DNA of 64,000 nt, taken from NCBI RefSeq assembly GCF_019393635.1, contig NC_057864.1, forward strand, positions 496,922,369-496,986,368, read 5' to 3'. This stretch comes from Dromiciops gliroides. Taxonomy: Eukaryota; Chordata; Mammalia; Microbiotheria; Microbiotheriidae. Of the stretch, positions 23,111 to 35,608 are shown one piece after another; positions within the stretch are counted from its first letter, which is position 1, and each line of letters begins with the position of its first letter. Made by a program: the position numbers and the translations under genes. The notes under the pieces were generated by a model, which had not been told where the DNA came from, did no database searches, and was given only the letters and a program-made list of their open reading frames with translations.

Positions 23111-23499
23111 TAGAGAGTCCTTGCATTGTGTGATAGGAAGCCTGAGGGTTTCCTTTGTTGCTATTGAAGCTGACTCTTACCAATCCTAGGTAGCTTCAGG
23201 TCAAAGATTAAATCCGTGTGGAAGATTCTCAGACATTACTCAGGTTACTTAGTCTAACTTCTATCTGAACATGAATTTTGTCTGCCAAATCTCTGAAAAC
23301 TGCTCAGGCAGCTTTTCCTTGAAACCCCTTCCTTTTGGGAGGGGTCTAGTTTTTGGAAAGGTCTTCTCTTTAACAAGCATACACTGGTCACTCACAGCTC
23401 TGAGTTGTGGCCAGTGTAGCAGGTCTGTCCTTCAAGTTCCTTCTTACTGCCCTAACATTCCAGCATAGATAGTAGGAAAGAAAGTGAAGGGAATAAGCA

Positions 23500-23755
23500 T
23501 TTCTATGTACCTGCTAATTGCTAGGTGGTTTGCCAAGTGCGTTCTCTCCAATATTATGTTACTTCATTCTCACAATAATCTTCCAAGTTAGGTGATATTT
23601 TTATCCCCATTTGACAGTTGAGGAAATTGCACGAAACAGGTTAAGTGACTTGACTGGGGCACAGAGCCAGGAACTGTCTGAGGCCATCTTTAAAGTCAGG
23701 TATTCCTGACTCCAGGACCAGGGCTCTCTCCATTGCTGCTCTATCAGCTGTCTCT
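23500..23755 (+). mobile_element. MIR/CORE-SINE remnant
   Basis: ATTCTCACAATAATCTTCCAAG, TTATCCCCATTTGACAG and GAGGAAATTGC, then a diverged CORE-SINE-type tail. It lies in intron 3. Confidence 0.6.
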
Positions 23756-24439
23756 AATTTCTAGAGAGTGGAAACTCTGCAATGAGTCCAGTCTTCTCTG
23801 AAGAAGGCGCACCAAGACCATGATCCTCCCCGCCAGCCTCTCCCCAAAGCTTCCTTAAAGAAATGCTATGGAAACGATCCTTCAGGCATCCTGGGAACTA
23901 TCCTGTGGTCCTTGCTTGCATGCCCCTGTCATTGGCAGGAAGAAGAGACTGGAGGAGAAATAGAATTTGGACCAACTAGTGTTTCTGGAGTTTGCCAGCC
24001 AGAGACTCTCACCTGGAAAGGCATACATTCCCTGAATGAACAGCACACATAGGTTTCAGGGAGTGAGGAGCCAGGGTAGAGGGACAGGGCAAAAGCTGAC
24101 TCATCAAGGTCCCTGAAGCTGGAACTCAAGGCTGATCTGATACAATAACCCTTTTATTTGGTTTTGGGGTTAGGAGTTTCTGCCAGAATGGAAGATGACA
24201 GAATGGGGCAGAGGGTTTGGCTGATTCTCAGAACAGGCTTTACAACAGGATACTGTGGCACATCCTGTTCTGGGTTACTTGCTTTATAAGCACTGAGGGG
24301 TGAGCATAGACACATATGTTTGAATATAATGCAGCGATTCTCAAAATGGAGCAGCTTTGGATCCACAGCCCTTTTCCTAAAGAGAACTAAATTATAAGCT
24401 TCTCTCCATGCTTGTCCCTAACTGGTTTTCCCTGCCCAG

Positions 24440-24535
24440 GGCTTCCTGTTCCCAGACAAGATGTGATCTCTTATTTTGAACCAAGGGAAGCACCATGGAT
24501 GCTGGAGCAAGAAAGCCTGAGGCGCTGCTGTCCAG
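24440..24535 (+). CDS. KRAB zinc-finger protein, KRAB-B box exon (exon 4)
   Basis: The exon is 96 nt, the canonical KRAB-B size. The acceptor is CCCTGCCCAG and the donor is CCAG then GTGAGT (24536). Phase 1 in and phase 1 out give GLPVPRQDVISYFEPREAPW followed by MLEQESLRRCCP. The sequence LPVPRQDVISYFEPREAPW follows the family pattern (G..V..PDVISxLEQxxEPW). The B box usually strengthens KRAB-A repression. It joins in frame to the GDIRLEIKEAL linker at 27720. Confidence 0.92.
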
Positions 24536-24869
24536 GTGAGTGAGGTGAAATCAGGTATAGGAGACTTGTGATGACAAGAGGCTTCGATGTGTTGTGGTGA
24601 AGCAAGGGCTCGATTTGGGGGCAGGAAGACCTGCCTTGGAATTCTTTGTCAGAAATTTTTGGCAGTGGCTTCCTGGGCCAGTCCCTTGGCCCACAGAGCC
24701 TCAGTTTTCCCATCTATACAAGGAGGGGGTTGGACTTGATGGCCTTTCAACTCCTTTCCAGGGATCAAGCTGTGATCCTATAAGAAGTCACTGTTTGTAA
24801 TTTGGGGGCATGAAATTCTGAACGTGTAAAAGGGCTAAGGCCATTAAATGTGAGCTCTTTCTTAGAGCT

Positions 24870-25010
24870 TCAAGTCACCAAACACTGAAGGGCCTGCTAC
24901 ATGCCAGGCCCTAAGCACTGGGGACATAAAGAGATGCAAGGGCCGTCCTCATCTCCCATGGAGCTCACAGTCTGGTGGGGCAAACAACACACCAACAACT
25001 ATGTAAGAGC
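24870..25010 (+). mobile_element. CORE-SINE/MIR-type relic
   Basis: CCTGCTACATGCCAGGCCCT, AAGCACTGGGGACATAAAGA and GAGCTCACAGTCTGGTGGGG form a pattern seen again at 26455-26575 (GTACCTGCTG, GCTAAGCCCTGCGCAT, GAGCTCATGGTCTA). It is a dispersed repeat; the family name is uncertain. Confidence 0.5.
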
Positions 25011-25815
25011 CCACTATGGACAGGACAAGTTGGAGCTGGTCAAGAGAGGGAAGGCCCTAAAGTGAAGGAGGAATGGGAAAGGCTTAGTGTAGAAGGGGTG
25101 CTCTAGCTAGGGCTTCTGGGAAGCCAGGGAGGGGCATTCTAGCCAACAGGGAGGGGAGGAAAAGCCATGGTGTCAGGAAGTAGAGTGTCCTGTTCACAGA
25201 ACAGAAGGCAAGCCCTCACCACTGGAGTCTAGCATATCTGGGGGAAATAGAGTGAAAGAAGCCTGGAGGAGTAGCAGAGGGGTAGGGGGTGAAGTGCCTT
25301 AGCAGCTCCAGAGGGTTTTATATGTGATCCTTTTGCTGGGCAGCCACTGGAGGTTGTTGAGTAAGTGGTGATGTGGTCAGGCGAGAGCTTTAGGAAGATT
25401 AACTCGACAAATGGGGGGAGATGAGGCAGCCAGACCAACCAGCAGGCCCTTAACAACATCAGGTGTAAGGTGAGTGGCACTTGAACCAAGACAGGGATAG
25501 TTTGGGGAGAGAAGGGACTGTCTTGGAAAAATGTTACACTGCTGGAATCATAGGACTTTGGAACACATTGAACATGGGGGATGGGAATATGATTGTGGGT
25601 GTCTGGGCATGCACGGCACTTCATTTGTAAGCCTGGACTCTGGGGAGGATGCCTCAGAGAGCATTAGGAACTTTGGAAGAAAGGAGAGTTTGGGGAAAGA
25701 AGATGAGTTTCCTTTTAGACATGGTAAAAGGAGAACCAGAAGGTGAATGATGGCATGGAATGAAATTATTTGCACAATTTAAAGGGATTTGCTTTAGGGA
25801 GCAGAAAGATGATCT

Positions 25816-25965
25816 TTTTTTTTTTTTTAAAGTGAGGCAATTGGGGTTAAGTGGCTTGCCCAGGGTCACACAGCTAGTAAGTGTTAAGTGTCTGATGCGG
25901 ATTTAAACTCAGGTCCTCCTAACTCCAGGGCCAGTGCTCTATCCACTGTGCCACCTAGCTGCCCC
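25816..25965 (-). mobile_element. Marsupial tRNA-like SINE with 14-bp TSD
   Basis: Poly(T), AAGTGAGGCAATTGGGG through CACCTAGCTGCCCCC. AGAAAGATGATCTT is found directly on both sides (25802-25815 and 25966-25979). Confidence 0.93.
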
Positions 25966-26454
25966 CAGAAAGATGATCTTGTCTGATATTGAGGTCAAAG
26001 AGGAAAAGAAGGCATCTGATTTATGTGAGATGAGGAGGATGAGATAGCTTTTGATAAAGGTCCAATTTCTTCAGTGAAATAAGAGGCCAAATTCTCAGAT
26101 AAGCAGGTGAGGGAGGGGTTGGAAGCAAGCCATTAGGGAGGCTTGGGGGACTGAAAAGATTTGGAAAAGCTGCAATGTGGAGTGGCATCAGGAGTCAGTA
26201 AGGGAGATGGGAGATAGAGACTCCCAGGTGTGCCATGGTAGGAGACCCTTCAGGAGCCTAGAAAGAAGCCCCTGTGATCTTCACTATTGGGTCTGGTCAG
26301 ATTCCGTCAGGGTTAGATCCTGACAAAGGTGACTGCTTAAAGGTGATGAGGTGTGAAAAAGAGACCATATATGATGAGGCCAGAATATGCATCTGACAAC
26401 TAGGAGGGAGACTGGAATATGGAGACTGTGGCTTGCTGTCAGCCCTGGGCCCAG

Positions 26455-26575
26455 TCAGGCAGTCAGTAAACACTGGTTAAGTACCTGCTGTTTTTGGTGC
26501 TGTGCTAAGCCCTGCGCATACAAAGGGAGGTAGAGGACAGTCCCTGCTGTCCCAGAGCTCATGGTCTACTAAGCA
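26455..26575 (+). mobile_element. CORE-SINE/MIR-type relic
   Basis: Second copy of the pattern at 24870-25010. It lies in intron 4. Confidence 0.5.
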
Positions 26576-26799
26576 AACATAGGGATGGTTTGAGAAGCAG
26601 CAGCAGCTCAGGAACACAGCTCTTAGCTGATCTCCTCAAAAGGAGAGGGTGCTGGGATGGACAGACATTTAGTTCAACAGGGAAATAAAGGGATCCAGAG
26701 GGAGTATAATAATGGTTTAAGAAGAGCAGAATGAGGAAAGAGTAGAAATCAAAAGAATAATGCTAAAAATAATAGCACATACTTATTCTTCAGTTATTT

Positions 26800-27245
26800 T
26801 TCAGTCTTTTCTCACTCTTTCTGACCCCATTGAATGTGTTCTTGGCAGAGATCCTGGAGTGGTTTACCATTCCCTCTCCACCTCATTTGACACATGAGTA
26901 AACTGAGGCAAATAGTTATATGACTTGCCTGTGGTCACATAGCTGTCTGAGGCCAGATTTGACAGTCTTTCTGACCAGGCCTGGAATTCTTTCCCACTGT
27001 ACCAAGTAGATAGCATTTACATAGCACCTACTATGTGCCTTGCAATATATAAATATTCTCTCATTTGATCTTCATAACTCTAGGAGTTGGTGCTATTATT
27101 ATGCCCATTTTATATATGAAGAAACTGAGGCAAAAAAAAAGGTTTTTGACCAGGGTCACAGTACTAGCAAGTTTCTGAAGTGAGACTGGAACTTGTGTCT
27201 TCCTGACTTGAGACCCAGCATTCCATCTAATGGGCCACCAGCTGT
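26800..27245 (+). mobile_element. MIR/CORE-SINE remnants
   Basis: Two adjacent MIR-like stretches: CACATGAGTAAACTGAGGCA near 26890, and CACCTACTATGTGCC to TGAAGAAACTGAGGC at 27025-27135. Together they fill most of the 3' half of intron 4. Confidence 0.6.
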
Positions 27246-27719
27246 ATTTTGAGTTTTAAGTAGAATACCGTAAAAAGATTCACACATGCATGGTGTCGAA
27301 AATGGGAGAGTTGGCCAAGCTCTCTTGCTGAGGGATGGAAATGCATTTTTTGTTTTTAGTTTCTTAACCAGTCAATAAAATGAATTGCTGATTACTATAT
27401 AAAAGATTTATTTTTCTATTGGCTTATGAAAAAATAGTATATTAAATGATAGATCTACTTTAAAAGTCAATTGCACGTATTACTTTGTTGTTGTTGTTGT
27501 TTTTTAAACAATGTTTATTTTTAGAACCACCTTTGTAAGGATAGAATTTCTTCAGGCTTAGTTTGTGTTTTCTACCACTGACAAACCAGCAACACTCTCA
27601 CTGAAACTCTTTGCTTGGGGGAAACAAAATGTAAATCAATTTCTATTCTGTCAGTAGAGGGAAGGGGCTATAATTATATATGTGTGTATGTGTGACCATG
27701 TTTATTTGTTTCTTTTTAG

Positions 27720-29140
27720 GAGATATCAGGCTTGAAATAAAAGAGGCTCTTGCACAGATAAGTCTTTCTGTGGAAAAAACTCACCAGCAAAAATGCATGA
27801 ATAATGGTTCCTCTGACTTTGCTATGAGAGAAGTCTCTGCTGTAACACATCAGAGAATCCACACTGGGGAGAAACCTCATGAATGTAATCAATGTGGAAA
27901 GACTTTCACATGGAGGTCCCATCTTGTTAACCATCAGAGAATCCATACTGGAGAGAAACCTTTTGAATGTAATCACTGTGGAAAGACTTTCACATGGAGG
28001 TCCAATCTTACTGAACATCAGAGAATCCACATTGAAGAGAAACCTTATGAATGTAATCAATGTGGAATGACATTCAAAATCAGACACAAGTTCACTGAAC
28101 ATCAGAGAATCCACACTGGGGAGAAACCTCATGAATGTAATCAGTGTGCAAAGACATTCACTTCAAGGTCTGATCTTGTTAAACATCAGAGAATCCACAC
28201 TGGAGAGAAACCTTTTGAATGTAATCAATGTGGAAAGACTTACACATGGAGGTCCAATCTTACTGAACATCAGAGAATCCACACTGGAGAGAAACCTTTT
28301 GAATGTAATCACTGTGGAAAGACTTTTACATACAAGTCCAATCTTGTTTGCCATCAGAGAATCCACACTAGAGAGAAACCTTATGAATGTAATCAGTGTG
28401 GAATGACATTTAAAATCAGACACAAGTTCACTGAACATCAGAGAATCCACACTGTGGAGAAACCTCATGAATGTAATCAGTGTGCAAAGACTTTCACATC
28501 AAGGTCCGATCTTCTTAAACATCAGAGAATCCACACCGGAGAGAAACCTTTTGAATGTAATCAATGTGGAAAGACTTTCAGATGGAGGTCCAATCTTACT
28601 GAACATTGGAGAATCCACACTGGAGCAAAACCTTTTGAATGTAACCACTGTGGAAAGACTTTTACATGGAAGTACCGTCTTGTTAACCATCAGAGAATCC
28701 ACACTGGGGAGAAACCGTATGAATGTAATCAGTGTGGAAAGACATTCAGAAGCAAACACAAGTTCACTGAACATCAGAGAATCCACACTGGGGAGAAACC
28801 ATATGAATGTAATCAATGTGGGAAGACATTCAGAATCAGACACAGGTTCACTGAACATCAGAGAATCCACACTGGGGAGAAACCTTATGAATGTAGTCAG
28901 TGTGGAAAGACATTTAGAATCAAACACAGGTTCACTGAACATCAAAGAATCCACACTGGAGAGAAACCTCATGAATGTAATCAATGTGGAAAGGCTTTCA
29001 CACGGAGGTCCAATCTTGCTGAACATCTGAGAATCCACAGTAGAGAGAAACCTTTTGAATGTAATCAATGTGGAAAGAGATTCAAAATCAGATGCAATCT
29101 CATGCTACATCAGAGAATACACAATAGGGAAAAACTTTAG
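27720..29140 (+). CDS. KRAB zinc-finger protein, linker and 15 C2H2 fingers (terminal exon 5)
   Basis: The acceptor is TTTCTTTTTAG (AG 27718-27719); the phase fits exon 4 exactly. With exons 2-4 the coding length is 1677 nt, giving 558 residues and a TAG stop at 29138-29140. Residues about 86-138 form a linker. Fifteen fingers follow (27878 onward, residues about 139-553), each C-X2-C-X12-H-X3-H on an 84-nt period with TGEKP-type linkers; none has lost a zinc ligand. Fingers 3-6 (from 28046) and 7-10 (from 28382) are a tandem duplication of a four-finger block. Fingers 11-13 are near-copies of one another. Residues at -1, 2, 3, 6 read WSHN, WSNE, IHKE, SSDK, WSNE, YSNC, IHKE, SSDK, WSNE, WYRN, SHKE, IHRE, IHRE, RSNE and ICNL. 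Five fingers have Phe for the core Leu. It should act in the nucleus as a sequence-specific DNA binder; the target is unknown. No ortholog name can be given. Confidence 0.95.
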
Positions 29141-29400
29141 GTATGTAATCACTATGGTAAAGCCTTCAATGTAAAATCAGACCTTGTTTCACATCAAAGA
29201 ATTCATAGGAGATAGGAATCTTAACACTGACATGAATGAGGAAGGGTCTTCTTTCACAGCAGAAAATTCACTCTGGGTATAAGCCATCTATGAATTAAGT
29301 GTGAGAAGGTCTTCAGCCAGAGATCATCTCTTATCTTCTTGTCAGAGGATTTGTACTGGAAAGAAACCTTATGAATATGCTCATTGGGGACATTTTTTTT
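29141..29400 (+). pseudogene. Decayed C2H2 fingers downstream of the stop codon
   Basis: Directly after the TAG the same frame reads VCNHYGKAFNVKSDLVSHQR followed by IHRR and a stop. This is a finger that has lost its second cysteine. Further on, KCEKVFSQRSS-like and RICTGKKPYEYAHWG pieces appear across frames. The ancestral array was therefore at least two or three fingers longer. The stop and later decay shortened it. This DNA now lies in the 3' UTR. Confidence 0.8.
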
Positions 29401-30299
29401 TTCTGGAACATTGAGGTTGTTGGTAAAGGTTAAATTTTTTGTCTGATTGTAACAGAATGATGAAATAAAAGAAAATAATGCATTCCAACTCTCCAGTTTG
29501 CAAAACAAATAAACAAAAAAGGAAGCATTCATGTCATGAACTACAGGATTGAGTGAAAGACTACATCTGGATATTCTCAGAAATAGAATGTCTTCAGAAT
29601 GAGAAAAAGTTTTGTGTTAGTATTATGTCAACTGGGGAACAATGTTTGGTGAAGGGAGGACATCAGTGCTATTTGACCAAGGCTATAAAAATTGGGGTAA
29701 TTTAGGGGAATTTTGTGGTCTCCCACAAGTCACCTTTATGTATGGCCCACATTACATGTATGTTTTAGTCTATATTAAGGCTACATGCATGTGACAATCA
29801 AGAAACTTCTCATTACCTTGAACTGGTTTCTGCCTCTTGATTTTTGTGACTCACCAATCATGGTTATGAGAAAGGGATTCCCATGATGGCCTTGAGCTAG
29901 AGCAGAGCCATTGTGGAAAAAAGCAGCCACAAGTAGACAGGTAAGAGGACCTGTGATTTCTATCTAAACAGCCTCCCATGTTTGGTCCTTTCATGTTCCA
30001 GCATGAAAGGGGAATCTAAAAAACTAAATTCCATATAAGGTAAACCTGAGTAGATAATTTTGTGTCTTGGTAAATCCAAAGTGACCTTTACCTTTGGTCT
30101 GATCAGCCAAAGGAAAAAAAGAGTGTAAAGAGACTGAACACTTTTATGTGGAACTTTGAAAGCCTTTAAAAAGATAGAATCTCTCTCTTTTTCTAACTCT
30201 GGTCAAGCTATGTAGGCAGACAAGACATGAGAGGGGTATGAATCTCATTTCCAAGTCTGCCAAATTTATGGTTTCATAAACTAAAGACTAATTATGGCC

Positions 30300-30770
30300 T
30301 TAGGAAGAAAGTGGGGTCAGGATGGTAAAGCAGAAACTCACCTGAACTTTCTCAAATTCTCCACCAAGCAAATTTAAATAATTCCTCAAATCAAATGCTA
30401 GAGAGACAGAACCAGCAAATGTTGGCATGAAACCATTTTTGAATCCAAGACAATTTAGAAGACTGGCAGAATAGGTGGAAGTGGTTGGGCCTGGAGCACA
30501 GTGCAGTGCAGGCCTCACACCACAACGGCAACAGCAGTGGCTTAGAGATCTCTCAGCTCCAACAGTAAACAGACAGTTGGACAACTGGTCATAAGGAGGT
30601 TACAAGGGACTTGTTGCCGGCACTGGGAGCAGGAGCATCTTGTATTGCATGTAAACAGTTTTGCATCACAACCCCAGGGTGAAGGAAAGAGGGAAAGAAG
30701 AGAATTTATAACTCTAATTTTTTAAATAATAAAATTGTTTTTACATGTAATTGAGAAAAAATAAAATAGG
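30300..30770 (+). mobile_element. Possible L1-derived fragment
   Basis: GGTAAAGCAGAAACTCACC and the TTTTTACATGTAATTGAG..AAATAAAAT end resemble an L1-type element joined to an L1 3' terminus. Identity was not established. The stretch 29400-30300 shows nothing recognisable. Confidence 0.35.
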
Positions 30771-30905
30771 GGGCAGCTAGGTGGTGCCGTGGATAAAGCA
30801 CTGGCCCTGGATTCAGGAGTTCTGGATTCTGAGTTCAAATCTGACCTCAGACACTTGACACTAGCTGCGTGACCATGGGCAAGTCACTTAACCCTCATTG
30901 GCCTG
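30770..30905 (+). mobile_element. Marsupial tRNA-like SINE
   Basis: GGGGGCAGCTAGGTGGTGCC through CACTTAACCCTCATTGGCC. A short internal duplication of TTCTGGATTC is present. Confidence 0.9.
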
Positions 30906-30989
30906 GGGGGAGGGGGGGGAACCAAACCAAAAAAAGAAAAAATAAAATATAAAAATTGTCACAGAAAAATAAAGTATTGCACTCATTAT

Positions 30990-32020
30990 ACCAGCAAATT
31001 CGGAAAATTCCACAGTCCTCACTAGATTGGAAAAGATCAGTTTGTGTCTCAATCCTAAAGAAGGGCAACACAAAGGAATGTTCAAGTCAACCAACAATTG
31101 CATTAATTTTACATGCTAGCAAAAAGAAGCCTAATCTCCTACAAGGTAGGCTTCAGCAATATGTGAACCAAGAATTACCAGAAGAATAAACTGGTTTTTG
31201 AAGAGGCAGAGGAACTGGAAACCAAATTGCCAACAATTACCAGATTGTGGATAAAGCAAGAGTTTCAGGACAAACAAAACGAAACATTTACTTCTGCTTC
31301 ATTAACTACACTAAAGGCTTTGACTCTGGATTCCTACAAAATGTGGCAAGACCTCAAAGAGATGGGAGTACCAGATTATCTTACTGTCTCCTGAGGAACC
31401 CAGCAAGAAACAACAGAACCAAACATGGAACAACTGATTGGTTTCTGGTTTCAGATTGGAAAAGGAATATGACAATGCTGCATATTGTCACCTTATTAAT
31501 TTAACTTATATGCAGAGTACTTTATGTGGAATACCAGGTTGGATGAATCAAAATTAAGGTTGTTGGGAGAAATGTCAACAATCTCAGATATGGAGATGAC
31601 ACGACTATGATGGCAAAAGGAATTAAGGAACCTCTTGATGAGAGTGAAAGAGGAGAATATAAAAGCTAGCTTGAAGATTAACATGAAAAAAAAAAAACCC
31701 TAAGATATTAGCAACTTCCCATCACTTCCTGACACATAGAAGCAGAAGAAATGGAAGCAGTGTCAGACTTTATATTCGTAAGATCAAAGATCACTATAGA
31801 TAGTGACTGCAGCCATGAAATTAAAAGACACTTGCTCCTTGGAAGGAAAGCTATGGCAAACCTTGACAGCCGACTAAAAGGCAGAGACATGACCTTGCTG
31901 GAAAAGATTTGTATAATCAAAGCTGTATATATATTTCCAGTTGCAGTGTATGGCTCTGCAAGTTGGAATATAAAGAAAGATGAGCACTGCAGAATTGAAG
32001 CTTTTGAATTGTGACTTGTT
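30990..32020 (+). pseudogene. RTE/BovB-type LINE reverse transcriptase relic
   Basis: Fragments in three + frames follow the RTE reverse-transcriptase order: SILKKGNTKECSSQPTIALI, LLQGRLQQYVNQELPEE, the IYFCFINYTKGFD motif, HGTTDWF, SPYLFNLYAEY, DCSHEIKRHLLLGRKAM, then CIIKAVYIFPVAVYGSASW. Many frameshifts and stops break it. The usual YADD motif cannot be read cleanly near 31590. It is a dead copy. Confidence 0.85.
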
Positions 32021-32255
32021 TAAAAGATTCCAATAGAACGTATAGAGAATATCTCATTATTGTCTTCATATCTACAGCACCTAGCACGGTGCCTTGACAT
32101 ATAAGAAGTAGCTAATATGTATTTGTTGGGACATAGTTGGGAATTTTTAACTAAATATAAAAAACATAAATTGCATGTCTTTAATTCTTGGGGTTTTTTT
32201 CATTTTAATGAAGAGTTTGTAGAGATTAATTTTGTTTTGGCTGAGCGAAAAAGCG

Positions 32256-32400
32256 ATTTATTAGAAAGAATGCTGGATTTTGCATCAAAAGACATGGATT
32301 TAAGTCTCAGTGATGCCATTTAATAGCTGTGTGACCTCTGGCCATTCAGTTCACTTTTCTCTCAGGCTCCAATTGTAATATAGGTATGATAAAGCCTTTG
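32256..32400 (+). mobile_element. MIR remnant
   Basis: AGAATGCTGGATTTTGCATC, GACATGGATTTAAGTCTC and TAATAGCTGTGTGACCTCTG are in the order of a sense-strand MIR. Confidence 0.8.
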
Positions 32401-32918
32401 CTACTTTCAGTGCAAACTATAAAGAGCATTGTAGATTGGCCCTATTGTGAGTGAACGTATTCTGAAGTTCTCTTCAGTCATGTTGCTATAGCTAAACATG
32501 GTAAGGAAATTACCATCTTTCTCAATTATGGGAGTAACTTCTTTCCATGGGTGGCTAATGTATTTTTGATTTTGTGGGTTCTATTTTTGGTTGTGAAATC
32601 ATGCAGGGGAAAGAGACCTTGACATTGGACAAGTCCTTACTGTTCCTTTGAATGGGCCTATATTTGAGAGAAGATAACTAAGAACAAGATATACAGTTAT
32701 ACATTTGGAAAATATGCAAAGAAGATGATCTAAATGCTTTAGCTTAACCAGCCTCAATGTCTGCCATTATTCTTAGGTAGAATCTATTTCTACTCCCCCT
32801 GCCCTGCCCCGACATTTGCACCAGACATCTTCTTTATAATGATCTTTCATGTACTCCTAAAATAGTTAACATTTATCAAGTTCCTGCAATAGCTAGAAGA
32901 TGCCTTTAACAGGTTTTT

Positions 32919-33078
32919 TGTTTTTGTTTTTGTTTTTTTTGGTGAGGCAATTGGGGTTAAGTGACTTGCCCAGGGTCACACAGCTAGTAATTGTCAAGTT
33001 TCTGAGGCCAGATTTGAACTTGGGTCCTCCTGACTCCAGGGCCGGTGCTCTATCCACTGTGCCACCTAGCTGCTCCCC
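32919..33078 (-). mobile_element. Marsupial tRNA-like SINE
   Basis: T/G tail, GGTGAGGCAATTGGGG through CACCTAGCTGCTCCCC. The stretch 33080-33900 is AT-rich with only faint relics. Confidence 0.9.
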
Positions 33079-33902
33079 TTTTACAGTTTGCTAGAAACAA
33101 TCTTTTCCCTTGGTGAGCAATTATCCTAGAAATTTCACAACTGGAGAAACACAGCAAATGAGGCTCTAGTTAAGCCACTATGGAATGCCTCTGTTTGGGC
33201 CTATGGGAATTATAAATTTCAAGTTTAAAAGAATCTTAGACGGATCATCTAGTTCAAACTCACTTATTTTACAGATGAGAACATTAAGACATACAGGTGA
33301 AATACCAGCTCAGTTACCAAAGTAGCAAATAGATACCTTCTACCTACTGAACCTAGACCCCTTCTGCCGCACCTGCTCCTAACCAAGAATAATCATTCTC
33401 AAATGATAGAAGCCCACAATTTAAAAAATACAAGCACGATAAAAGATAAAAATGAACACCTAGATCTTAGATAACAATTCATTTACACAATTTTTGTACT
33501 GTCACTGATCCTGAGATTTACAAATTTATATTTTCCAAAGAAAAATAAGCAATATGACAGCATGAGTAGATATGGACCCAACTGTGCAGAAACAGCAACC
33601 CCCTTCTAGCACACTCCCATCATATCATAGATGCAGATACAAATCTATGCTTACCTTATGAAACTTGGGAAATTTCTATGTCATAAAAATAAATGCAATG
33701 GCTTTTTCCAGTAGTTTTGTATGATTTCTGTGTTTTGCAATTAGATCTGAGGTTTTCTCTGCTGTCAATTTGTACTTGTCATTTTTTCATTATTTTATAT
33801 TTATGTTTTTGTGTCCATAATACTCGTATTCCATGGTTTTAGAAATTGTAAAAGAGGAGAAATAAAATTCTGGGCACTGAGTCATCCTTCTTCTTATGGA
33901 GT

Positions 33903-35072
33903 TGTGGAAATATTTTAAATGACTAGGGCTAATTTGGGGGGACTAATCTGACTAGAGGACTAATCTGGGGACTTTTGACTGTTTGGTTATCTGACTGCTA
34001 TTAATTTAGTATGGGCCGTTTATAAAGTTCCACCACACTGCTCCACTCCCCAAATTGACAAGCAAAAGATTAAGAAGCCTCTTAACTAAATAATTAAAGC
34101 AGAGTTTATTTATGAGATACTATTTAAAATTAAGAATACAGGGAAATAAAATGGACAACCTGACTGCGTTGTGGGGCGTCTCTTTCCACCCGCTGAGCCT
34201 GGAACATTTTGAATACAATAAGGGCCTTAGCTGCCTCTTGCCTTAGGGTATTTCCACTTTCCCTGCTCAGCTACTTTCTTCTAACTCCGAGCCCCTTTCA
34301 CTTTGTCGATCCCCCTGCATCTAACCTTCCTCTCCTTACTGCCACCACTGAACCCCTGGGTTTCTCTCTCACCGACTTCTCCTGTTCTCCTAGTGCTCCA
34401 GTCTTTCTGCACTCTTAATCTTCGCTTTCTCCAACCTGTACCCTGTGCTGACCGCTTCTTTGCTCTCTGCTGCCTCCTTTTCTGTCTATCTGTCTGTCTG
34501 TCTGCTCTCTTTTTATCCATTCCTCTCCAATCTTGTCAGTTCTCCCTCCTCCTAGTCCTTTGACCTCTCTTTCCTTCTTGCTCTTAGCTTTTTCTCCTTC
34601 CCCCATCTCTTAGTACTCCAGCCTTTCTGCTCTCTTAATCTCGTCAGCCCCACTTAATCTTGTCCGCCGGCATCTCTAAGTCCAATTGCCAGGTCTATAT
34701 ATATTTTCCTTTTCTCCACTCAAATCTCGGGGCTTTTTTTTTGCCCCCACAGACCCCTAGCTAATCTGCCAACCAGGGCTGCGGCTGGGGGGGACGCTTG
34801 AGCATCACGTGCCTCAGCACAGGCTATGCCAGAGGACGGCCTGGACAAGCCCAGGATCTCTGGGATAGCTCTGCTCAGGTCAGAGGGAGTTGGGGTCTTT
34901 TTCCCCCCAGCTGTCTGACCTGGGGTCTCACACAGTCCATGGGGCTTTTTGGCTCAGCTGAAGTGGAGGGGGAGGGGCGCCAGTGCCTCCCACACAGAAG
35001 AGACCCTGAGGGCCTAAGGCTTTCTAATCTCAGCCCAAAGGTAGGGTCCCCAAATCAAAATAAATTTCCACA
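33903..35072 (-). mobile_element. LTR of a repeated ERV family, copy 1
   Basis: The + strand starts TGTGGAAATATTTTAAAT and ends AATAAATTTCCACA, giving inverted TG...CA termini. On the - strand it carries TATATATAGACC and CATAAATAAACTCTGC (polyadenylation region). It shares its whole structure with the copies at 36105, 40750 and 43634. Pyrimidine-rich sequence near 34480-34510 includes a TGTC repeat. No clear target-site duplication was found. Confidence 0.8.
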
Positions 35073-35556
35073 GACATTTGACTTTGAGGTCAGCTCATTC
35101 TTATAAGGCTGAATTCTCGGTCCTGTAAGCGTCTCTCTTGATAAAGGTTGTCACTGGGACTTTATGGGCTTTTCTTATGAAAAATTATCCCCTCTCTCCA
35201 TACAAAGAAATACTGGGAGCCTTCTTTAGTGGAGATGCACACACACATGTGTGTATCCACACATATACAAATATCTAAAATGACTGAATAACATATTATT
35301 TATATCTGTATATATTGCTGTGAGACAGATGATAGACCCCATTTTTTTACTTTCAATTAATTTGTTAGTGATACAAATGTCAAATTAAGGGAAGTATGTG
35401 ATTTTGTCAGGTTGGGAAAACTCCTCATTTGGAAACTCACTTCTATAAATGGAAATCTATGCAAATTTAAAGCCAGAGGAAACCTTTTAAATCGTGTCTA
35501 GCTCCCTTATTTTATAGATGAGGAAATGAGTACCAGAGAGGTAGAGTGATATAATA

Positions 35557-35570
35557 ATAATAGTAATAGG

Positions 35571-35608
<38 letters not shown>

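Noticed and set aside
28467-29068. Long overlapping frames on both strands across the finger exon
   Set aside because: The 84-bp repeat keeps alternative frames open. Only the C2H2 frame has conserved motifs and correct splice phase.
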